From Haemophilus sp. (GTDB lineage Bacteria > Pseudomonadota > Gammaproteobacteria > Enterobacterales > Pasteurellaceae), in contig JAHZCF010000121.1 in assembly GCA_019423005.1 (NCBI GenBank), forward strand, positions 1-5,654: 5,654 nt of DNA, in the 5' to 3' direction. The position numbers were made by a program, and so were the translations under genes. Below the pieces are notes generated by a model. That model was not told the DNA's origin and made no database searches. It saw only the letters and a program-made list of their open reading frames with translations. How positions within the stretch are numbered: position 1 is the stretch's first letter; every line of letters starts with the position of its first letter. Shown here piece after piece: positions 1 through 5,086 of this stretch.

Positions 1-124
1 AAAGAATAAAAAAACAATTTAAAATGCGAACAATTCCTATTAAGCTTTTGAATTCACTCATAAAAATAGCTCAACGCAAGCATAAGATACCAAAAAGCAG
101 TAGTTTTCCTAAGGTTTTTTTTCA

Positions 125-148
125 AAAGTTTGAGGTTGATCAAACTTT
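125..148. repeat. Inverted repeat, 9-bp perfect arms
   Basis: AAAGTTTGA at 125-133 is the exact reverse complement of TCAAACTTT at 140-148, with a 6-base loop. The right half also contains the palindrome TTGATCAA at 136-143. Neither strand has a T-tract after the 3' arm, so it does not look like an intrinsic terminator. It could be a protein-binding site or an RNA hairpin; no function can be assigned. Confidence 0.5.
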
Positions 149-168
149 AAAATCAAAATACTCACAAA

Positions 169-185
169 GGGGTATGCCGGGGTAT
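169..185 (+). repeat. Short direct repeat GGGGTAT, 10-bp period
   Basis: GGGGTAT occurs at 169-175 and again at 179-185, separated by GCC, which places the copies one helical turn apart in an otherwise AT-rich region. It may be a binding site or chance. Confidence 0.35.
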
Positions 186-224
186 AGGTAAAGTGGTAAG
201 AGGAGAATACCTTGAAAGAGGAAA

Positions 225-233
225 AAGTGCGGT
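225..233 (+). other. DNA uptake sequence (Haemophilus type)
   Basis: The 9-base core AAGTGCGGT is exact. It is followed by the two spaced AT-rich segments of the extended Haemophilus uptake signal: an A/T run from 235 and a second T-rich run at about 248-252. In Pasteurellaceae this motif marks self-DNA for uptake during natural transformation. A second copy in the same orientation lies at 5024-5032, past the adhesin gene. Confidence 0.92.
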
Positions 234-273
234 CAATTTTTACATTGTTTTTGACTTATATAAAGACGATTCC

Positions 274-321
274 ATGCTCATTATTACTGACTTTGGCCTA
301 ATTTTAATGAGCATTCTTTTT
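274..321 (+). terminator. Terminator-like inverted repeat with T-tail
   Basis: ATGCTCATTA at 274-283 pairs perfectly with TAATGAGCAT at 305-314 across a 21-base loop, and TTCTTTTT follows at 314-321. This fits a rho-independent terminator on the plus strand, although the stem is only moderately GC-rich and the loop is long. It could end transcription of a gene left of the window, or of a short RNA starting in this region. It sits about 70 bases before the predicted adhesin promoter, so it would insulate the adhesin from upstream transcription. Confidence 0.5.
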
Positions 322-367
322 ACGCAAACGATACCTTGTATAGAAAATGTAAATTTCTTGTGAAAAA

Positions 368-376
368 TGGTATAAA
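368..376 (+). promoter_or_regulatory. Alternative extended -10 element for the adhesin gene
   Basis: TGGTATAAA fits an extended -10 box (TGn followed by TATAAA). The hexamer 17 bases upstream, TGTAAA at 348-353, is a weak -35 match. It could be a secondary promoter giving a longer leader of about 120 bases. Confidence 0.3.
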
Positions 377-390
377 AAGCGATCATTTTC

Positions 391-418
391 TTGATCTTAT
401 AGATGAGTCAGTTATACT
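391..418 (+). promoter_or_regulatory. Predicted sigma-70 promoter of the adhesin gene
   Basis: TTGATC at 391-396 matches 4 of 6 bases of the -35 consensus, and TATACT at 413-418 matches 5 of 6 of the -10 consensus, with a 16-base spacer. Transcription would start near 425, giving a leader of about 80 bases. The -35 box contains a GATC site (393-396) and is the right arm of a short inverted repeat, GATCA at 381-385 with TGATC at 392-396, so methylation or a regulator bound here could affect initiation. Confidence 0.5.
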
Positions 419-490
419 CCCAGCACCTTATTTTTTCCCCAGCTTGTTCCTATTGTTGGGATGTGATCAATACCTAAATCTATTTAACTT

Positions 491-496
491 AGGAGA
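491..496 (+). promoter_or_regulatory. Ribosome binding site of the adhesin gene
   Basis: AGGAGA lies 8 bases before the ATG at 505. This spacing is ideal, and it supports that start together with the ESPR motif that begins at the very first residue. Confidence 0.85.
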
Positions 497-504
497 ACTT
501 TCTT

Positions 505-699
505 ATGAACAAAGTATTTAAGATTATTTGGAACAAAACGACACAATCTTTCGTCGTGACATCAGAATTAGCAAAAGGAGCCGTAAAAGCTTCTTCAAAC
601 TCCGAACAACGTGTAGCAAGCGAAACACGTTTGTCTTCTCTTTTCAAACTTTCAGCATTTGCACTTTCTTTATCTGCAGTGATGATGCCGGCACAAGCT
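505..699 (+). other. ESPR extended signal peptide of the adhesin
   Basis: Residues 1-65 begin MNKVFKIIWN, the hallmark of the extended signal peptide region of large type V secreted proteins, followed by VVTSELAKG. A basic, polar linker (about 28-48) leads into a hydrophobic core (about 49-61) and the signal peptidase I site AQA|VD. The extension is thought to slow inner-membrane translocation and prevent periplasmic misfolding. The cleavage position is predicted from the AxA rule. Confidence 0.9.
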
Positions 700-3600
700 G
701 TAGATTTAAGTGATCCTCTTATTAAAATTACGACTGGACCAGGTAATGTGTTTACGGGGGAAGCTGATGCTGGTGGTGGTTCTAATATTGCGATAGGTAA
801 TAATGCAACAGTTGCAAATGGAAAACCTAAGGGAAGAAATATAGCTATTGGTTCAGGAGCTTATGTATCTGCAGAATATAGCGAAGAATCTATTGCAATA
901 GGTAGTTCTGGAAAGCATCCAACGGTTCAACGTACAGAGGTTCGAGGAGATCAATCGATTGCTATTGGTGCAAATACTTTAGCAAAAGGTAACTCATCTA
1001 TTGTTATTGGTAACGATGATGTTGATAAAGTTAATGGTGGTAAATACAGTGGTGACGAAGTTGTTTATGAATATACGTTTAATGAAGATGGAACAGTTGC
1101 TACTAAAAAACAAATTCGATTAGATAGTTTTGCAAATCGAGGTTTGATTTACAAAAAATTAACAGGTGGGAGTTTGAATGGGTATTCTTCCGCGACAAGT
1201 GGTGAGGGCGCGGTAGCTATTGGTGTTAAAACACAAGCACTGGGTGATTTCTCTACTGCACTAGGTACTAATGCAACTGCAACAAAATTTGGTACGCTTG
1301 CGCTTGGAACAGGTGCAAATGCTAATATAACCAACGCTGTTGCAATTGGTATGGCATCTGAAACGGATAAAGAAGGTATAGCTTATAAAGGTAAGGAAAT
1401 TCTAGGAAATACTTATACTTGGGCTGGTGGTGCATCGGTTGATCCGGGTGATGTTGTATCTGTGGGTAAGAAACAATTTGAACGTCAAATTATTAACTTA
1501 GCACCTGGTGATGTTTCTGCAAATTCAACTGATGCAATCAATGGTTCTCAGCTTTATTCAGCAATTCAACAGATTGAAAAAATACGCTACTTCTCTGTGA
1601 ATTCAACAATTGGTGTTAAAGATGATGCAACTGAGGAAAATCCAACTAATAGTATCAATAAAGGTGCTAAGGGTAAAAATTCTATTGCTATTGGACCGAA
1701 TGCTCATACAACTAGCACATCAAATTCATCCTTAGCGATTGGTCATGGTGCAAAAACATCTGCAGATGGCACAATTGCACTAGGTTTAAATTCTCATGCA
1801 GATGATACCGCAGCTGTTTCTATCGGTAATGGAAGCCAAGCAAATAAGGTGTCATCAGTTGCGTTAGGTACAAATGCACAAGCTGGAGACGATTATACCG
1901 TTTCAATTGGTGTTAATTCTAAAGCTACTGCAGGATGGGGTGTGGCTCTTGGTGGCTACGCAGAAGCAGCTAAAACAGGGTTAGCATTTGGTTATCAAGC
2001 AAAAGCGACGGGTGTGCAGGATGCCATTGCGTTGGGTTCTTTTGCTAATGCTACAGGAGCAAATGCAATGGCATTAGGTGACCATTCAACTGCAGCAGTA
2101 GCTAATTCTGTAGCATTAGGTCATGATTCAGTTGCTGGTTCAAATACTTTTAACGACTCATCTGATCATGCAACATTTAAAAATGATGGCGGTACTGATA
2201 CAAATGTGAAATTCCAAGCTGGTTTGGGAAGTAATGCTGGTGGTGCAGTTTCTGTTGGTAAAGAGGGTTTTGAACGTCAAATCCAAAATGTAGCAGCAGG
2301 CCGTCTTTCAGCGACGTCAACAGATGCTGTAAATGGTTCACAACTTTACACCGTGTTAAATAACAGTGGCTTTAATGTTCAAGAAAATGGCAAAGATAAG
2401 TCACGTATCAACAATAATGGTGTAGTGAACTTCAAAGATGGAAACTTAACTACTGCGAATGTGACTGATACCGAAAATGGCACTATTGTGAAATTTGATG
2501 TGAATACAACAAATATCACGACTGATGCAGCAGGCAATGCAACTGCAGAGAATCCAAATAATCTTGCCACTGCAGGCGATGTGACTAGCGCAATTAATAA
2601 AGTGCGTAATATGCCATTAACCTTTGCTGGAGATACTGGCACTAATGTAACACGTAAATTAGGTGAAACCGTTAAAGTAGTTGGTGGTGTAACTGATGCA
2701 GCTCAACTTTCCGACGGTAACATTGGTGTAGTAGCGAATGGCCAGGATAAGTTAGAAATTAAATTAGCTAAGGATATCAAAGTTGATAGCGTAAAAGCAG
2801 GCGATACAACCATTAATAAAGATGGATTAACTATTGCTGGTGGTCCAAGTGTAACAAAATCAGGTATTAATGCAGGTGACAAAAAAATCACCGGTGTAGC
2901 AGCAGGTGATGTGAATGAAACATCAAAAGATGCGGTAAATGGTAGCCAACTTTATAAAACTATTAATAACCTCACGACAAAAGGTTTTGGGTTAACTGCT
3001 CAAGATGGTAATTCAGTGAAGAAACCATTAGGTGAAACGATTGAGGTTGTTGGTGCAGATAAAAATATCAGCACTAAGGTTGAAGATGGCAAAGTTAAGA
3101 TTGCTTTATCGAAAGATATCAACGTTGATAGTGTCACTGCAGGTGATACCAAAATTGATACAAATGGTTTGAAAGCGGGTAATGTTACTGTAAGTAAAGA
3201 TCCAATTACCGTAAATGGCACCACAGTTAATAATGTGAATAATGCGATCAATAAAACGGCTGAACAGGCATTTAAAGCATTGACCTTTGGAGGAGATAAT
3301 GCTGCGAATAACTTTGAGCGTCGCTTAGGTGATCAAATTTTTGTAAAAGGTGGAGCAAAAGGTACACTATCTGATAACAATATTGGTGTTGAATCTGACG
3401 GTAATGGCACATTAAATGTGAAATTAGCTAAAGATCTTAAAGGCTTAGACAGTGCTGAGATTGGTGGTGTAACTATCAATGATAAAGGCATTGATATGGG
3501 CGATAAGAAAATTACAGGTTTGAAAGCAGGTGAAGATGATACTGATGCAGTAAATGTTTCACAGCTTAAAAAAGTAGAAGAGGTGGCTAACAAAGGGTGG

Positions 3601-4971
3601 AATTTAACAGCAAATGGTGCAGATTCCTCTAATGTGAAACCTGGTGATACGGTTGACCTAAATAATACAGATGGGAACATTAATATTACTAAAAAAGGTA
3701 ATGATGTTACTTTCAATTTAGCAAAAGACATCAAAGTTGATAGTGTAACAGCAGGTGATACCGTGATGAATAATGACGGTGTGAAAGTGGGTGATAATGT
3801 AGCTTTAAATAAAGATGGCTTAAAAGCTGGCGATGTGGCTGTAACGACAGATGGCATCAATGCTGGTGATAAGAAAGTAACCAATGTTCAAGATGGTGAT
3901 GTAACGAGCACATCGAAAGATGCGGTGAATGGTAGTCAGTTATACGCAGTAAAAGAACTTGCAGGTAAAGGCTGGAATGCTACTGCAACGAAGAAAGATG
4001 GCTCTACTGGTGAAGTAAGTGGTACCAAAGTTGCGAATGTAGCACCAGGCGAGACTGTAAACTATATCGCTGGTGATAATATCAAACTTGAACAGAATGG
4101 TATTAACTTCACTATTTCTACTACCAAAGATTTAAAAGCTGAAAATGTAACAGCTAAAACGGTTAATACCACAACAATTAATCTTGGCGAAGGAGCTAAT
4201 TCAACGCCAATTACAGTGGTAAGTGGTAAAGATGCAGCACCAAATCTTGATGGTAAAACACCAAATCGTATGAACTTTGGTGGTGAAACTATCGCAACAT
4301 TAAGCGATGGCTTAAAATTTGGCGCAAACGTAGGCGATGTTTACGGTGCGAAATTAAATAGCCAAATCAATGTGAAAGGCGCAGATAGCAATACAAACTG
4401 GAGTGAGTTTGATGGTGGCGATAATGTGATGACAAACATTGATAAGAGTGGTAATGTTCGTGTAGCTATTAAGAAAAACCTTAAAGTGGAAAGCGTAACA
4501 GCGAATAAATTCACCGCGGGTGATACTGTGATTGATAGCAATGGCGTCACCATTAAAAATGGTCCAAGTATGACTAAAAATGGTATTGATGCAGGTAATA
4601 AACAAATTACCAATGTTGCACCAGGACGTATTGCGGCAGACAGTACTGATGCGGTAAACGGTAGCCAATTACACGAAGTAAAAGCTGACGTGAATAACAA
4701 GATCAATCACTTAAATGGTCAAGTGAACAAGTTAGGTAAACGTGTAAATGCAGGTACAGCAAGCGCGTTAGCGGCGTCTCAATTACCACAAGCGTACATT
4801 CCAGGTAAGAGCATGGTATCTGTGGCAGCGGGTAATTACCAAGGTCAAAATGCAGTGGCATTAGGTATGTCACGTATTTCAGATAACGGTAAAATCATTA
4901 TTCGTTTAGCCGGTACTAGCGATACTCAAGGTAAAGTGGGTGTAGCAGTTGGTGCAGGTTACCACTGGTAA
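505..4971 (+). CDS. Trimeric autotransporter adhesin (YadA/Hia/Hsf-like, type Vc)
   Basis: This 1488-residue protein is a complete trimeric autotransporter adhesin. Such proteins are exported by Sec, trimerise, insert a 12-strand barrel (four strands per chain) in the outer membrane with BamA, and expose a fibre that binds host cells or matrix. Domains in order: ESPR extended signal peptide (1-65, predicted cleavage after AQA), head 1 with AIG/ALG repeats (94-282), neck (about 331-351), YF-VNS head start (362-367), head 2 (393-539), neck (594-615), then a stalk with further necks near 796-817, 1004-1020, 1128-1147 and 1370-1390, Trp-ring-like domains starting KGF (826), KGW (1030) and KGW (1155), a short coiled coil (about 1387-1415), and the YadA anchor ending in W1488. 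I find no cysteine, as usual for the family. As I recall, the length lies between Hia (about 1100) and Hsf (about 2400). The gene stands alone, with its own promoter and terminator. The ligand cannot be read from the sequence. Hia, Hsf or another homologue name is possible, so no symbol is given. Confidence 0.96.
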   Translation: MNKVFKIIWNKTTQSFVVTSELAKGAVKASSNSEQRVASETRLSSLFKLSAFALSLSAVMMPAQAVDLSDPLIKITTGPGNVFTGEADAGGGSNIAIGNNATVANGKPKGRNIAIGSGAYVSAEYSEESIAIGSSGKHPTVQRTEVRGDQSIAIGANTLAKGNSSIVIGNDDVDKVNGGKYSGDEVVYEYTFNEDGTVATKKQIRLDSFANRGLIYKKLTGGSLNGYSSATSGEGAVAIGVKTQALGDFSTALGTNATATKFGTLALGTGANANITNAVAIGMASETDKEGIAYKGKEILGNTYTWAGGASVDPGDVVSVGKKQFERQIINLAPGDVSANSTDAINGSQLYSAIQQIEKIRYFSVNSTIGVKDDATEENPTNSINKGAKGKNSIAIGPNAHTTSTSNSSLAIGHGAKTSADGTIALGLNSHADDTAAVSIGNGSQANKVSSVALGTNAQAGDDYTVSIGVNSKATAGWGVALGGYAEAAKTGLAFGYQAKATGVQDAIALGSFANATGANAMALGDHSTAAVANSVALGHDSVAGSNTFNDSSDHATFKNDGGTDTNVKFQAGLGSNAGGAVSVGKEGFERQIQNVAAGRLSATSTDAVNGSQLYTVLNNSGFNVQENGKDKSRINNNGVVNFKDGNLTTANVTDTENGTIVKFDVNTTNITTDAAGNATAENPNNLATAGDVTSAINKVRNMPLTFAGDTGTNVTRKLGETVKVVGGVTDAAQLSDGNIGVVANGQDKLEIKLAKDIKVDSVKAGDTTINKDGLTIAGGPSVTKSGINAGDKKITGVAAGDVNETSKDAVNGSQLYKTINNLTTKGFGLTAQDGNSVKKPLGETIEVVGADKNISTKVEDGKVKIALSKDINVDSVTAGDTKIDTNGLKAGNVTVSKDPITVNGTTVNNVNNAINKTAEQAFKALTFGGDNAANNFERRLGDQIFVKGGAKGTLSDNNIGVESDGNGTLNVKLAKDLKGLDSAEIGGVTINDKGIDMGDKKITGLKAGEDDTDAVNVSQLKKVEEVANKGWNLTANGADSSNVKPGDTVDLNNTDGNINITKKGNDVTFNLAKDIKVDSVTAGDTVMNNDGVKVGDNVALNKDGLKAGDVAVTTDGINAGDKKVTNVQDGDVTSTSKDAVNGSQLYAVKELAGKGWNATATKKDGSTGEVSGTKVANVAPGETVNYIAGDNIKLEQNGINFTISTTKDLKAENVTAKTVNTTTINLGEGANSTPITVVSGKDAAPNLDGKTPNRMNFGGETIATLSDGLKFGANVGDVYGAKLNSQINVKGADSNTNWSEFDGGDNVMTNIDKSGNVRVAIKKNLKVESVTANKFTAGDTVIDSNGVTIKNGPSMTKNGIDAGNKQITNVAPGRIAADSTDAVNGSQLHEVKADVNNKINHLNGQVNKLGKRVNAGTASALAASQLPQAYIPGKSMVSVAAGNYQGQNAVALGMSRISDNGKIIIRLAGTSDTQGKVGVAVGAGYHW
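784..1560 (+). other. Adhesin head 1 plus first neck
   Basis: Residues 94-352. Head repeats with the core xIAIG or xALG begin at 94, 112, 129, 151, 165, 236, 250, 264 and 278. The last four are exactly 14 residues apart, while the earlier spacing is irregular, with a large insertion between 170 and 235. A pre-neck motif SVGKKQFERQI (319-329) leads into the neck with STDAINGSQLY (341-351). YadA-type heads are left-handed beta-rolls and necks connect them to narrower segments; here this is inferred from motifs. Confidence 0.85.
1588..2349 (+). other. Adhesin head 2 plus second neck
   Basis: Residues 362-615. The segment opens with YFSVNS, the usual start of a YadA-like head. Eleven SIAIG/ALG-type repeats follow: the first at 393, then ten at a strict 14-residue spacing from 409 to 535. 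A variable segment (about 540-580) and the pre-neck SVGKEGFERQI (583-593) precede the neck with STDAVNGSQLY (605-615). It has the same layout as head 1 and is probably a duplication that diverged. Confidence 0.87.
2350..4605 (+). other. Adhesin stalk with repeated modules, necks and Trp-ring-like domains
   Basis: Residues 616-1367. Repeated units can be read: LTFAGD (706) and LTFGGD (926) segments followed by an LGE/LGD strand motif; six copies of a DIKVDSVTAGDT-like motif (757, 871, 977, 1075, 1209, 1325, the third and fifth most diverged); GINAGDKK-type segments ahead of the necks; and Trp-ring-like starts KGF (826), KGW (1030) and KGW (1155). In Hia, domains of this type make up the receptor-binding regions, so this part could bind as well as extend the fibre. 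Domain names are assigned from motifs and are approximate. Confidence 0.75.
4606..4968 (+). other. Adhesin terminal neck, coiled coil and YadA membrane anchor
   Basis: Residues 1368-1488. The last neck (STDAVNGSQLH, 1380-1390) runs into a short heptad-like coiled coil (about 1387-1415), then GTASALAASQLPQ and four amphipathic beta-strands: about 1436-1444, 1449-1458, 1462-1471 and 1477-1488. The chain ends GAGYHW; an aromatic last residue is typical for recognition by the BAM complex. This anchor is the translocation unit of the trimer. Confidence 0.93.
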
Positions 4972-4987
4972 TTTATTGTTAATGAAT

Positions 4988-5016
4988 AAAAGGCATGGGA
5001 AACCATGCCTTTTTTA
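4988..5016 (+). terminator. Rho-independent terminator of the adhesin gene
   Basis: AGGCATGG (4991-4998) pairs perfectly with CCATGCCT (5003-5010) around a GAAA tetraloop. The stem can extend by A-T pairs with the flanking AAA and TTT, and a six-T run ends at 5015. It begins about 17 bases after the adhesin stop codon and should separate the adhesin from the downstream gene. Confidence 0.93.
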
Positions 5017-5023
5017 TTGCTAA

Positions 5024-5032
5024 AAGTGCGGT
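5024..5032 (+). other. DNA uptake sequence (Haemophilus type), second copy
   Basis: This is an exact AAGTGCGGT core. The flanking ATTTT and GTTTTT tracts have the same spacing as in the copy at 225-233. It sits just after the terminator, a common position for uptake sequences, and its downstream tail overlaps the region where the -35 box of the next gene would be. Confidence 0.93.
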
Positions 5033-5059
5033 CGATTTTCATCGCGTTTTTCGTATAAT
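5032..5059 (+). promoter_or_regulatory. Predicted promoter of the yqgA-like gene
   Basis: TATAAT at 5054-5059 is a perfect -10 box. The best -35 candidate, TCGATT at 5032-5037 with a 16-base spacer, is weak (3 of 6) and lies in the uptake sequence tail. Transcription would begin near 5066, about 20 bases before the start codon. Confidence 0.6.
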
Positions 5060-5086
5060 AGAACCAGTTTAATTTGGAGAAGAATG

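Larger units (their letters stand above)
1..504. other. Intergenic region upstream of the adhesin gene, no supported gene
   Basis: This AT-rich stretch contains no open reading frame with both a credible ribosome binding site and recognisable protein content. The readable elements are a 9-bp inverted repeat at 125-148, a GGGGTAT direct repeat at 169-185, a DNA uptake sequence at 225-233, a terminator-like inverted repeat with a T-tail at 274-321, a promoter at 391-418, three GATC sites at 381, 393 and 465, and the adhesin ribosome binding site at 491-496. Any gene upstream ends before the window starts. Confidence 0.7.

Noticed and set aside
24..191. Open reading frame of 55 codons starting ATG at 24 (MRTIPIKLLNS...)
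   Set aside because: There is no ribosome binding site before the ATG, the sequence is basic and low in complexity, no family is recognised, and it overlaps repeats.
179..200. Resemblance to the 5' part of tRNA-Gln (GGGGTATAG ... GGTAAG)
   Set aside because: About 17-18 of 21 positions match the tRNA as I recall it, with one inserted base, but the D-stem does not pair and no anticodon arm, T-arm or matching acceptor 3' strand follows. It is at best a remnant and more likely chance.
399..413. Possible OxyR site near the promoter
   Set aside because: Only one half-site (ATAGAT) matches; the second half and spacing of the known motif are absent.
336..521. Open reading frame of 61 codons starting at a TTG
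   Set aside because: There is no ribosome binding site, it runs through the predicted promoter and leader, and it overlaps the adhesin start in another frame. It is most likely chance.
1729..2121. 42-base periodic DNA considered as a tandem or CRISPR-like array
   Set aside because: The units are divergent in DNA, continuous in the reading frame, and encode the known head repeat of the adhesin family, with no spacer-repeat structure.
3333..3884. Minus-strand open frame of 183 codons, and other long minus-strand frames inside the adhesin gene
   Set aside because: They are shadows of the repetitive adhesin coding sequence, with low-complexity Ser/Pro/Leu/Thr/Val translations and no domain content.
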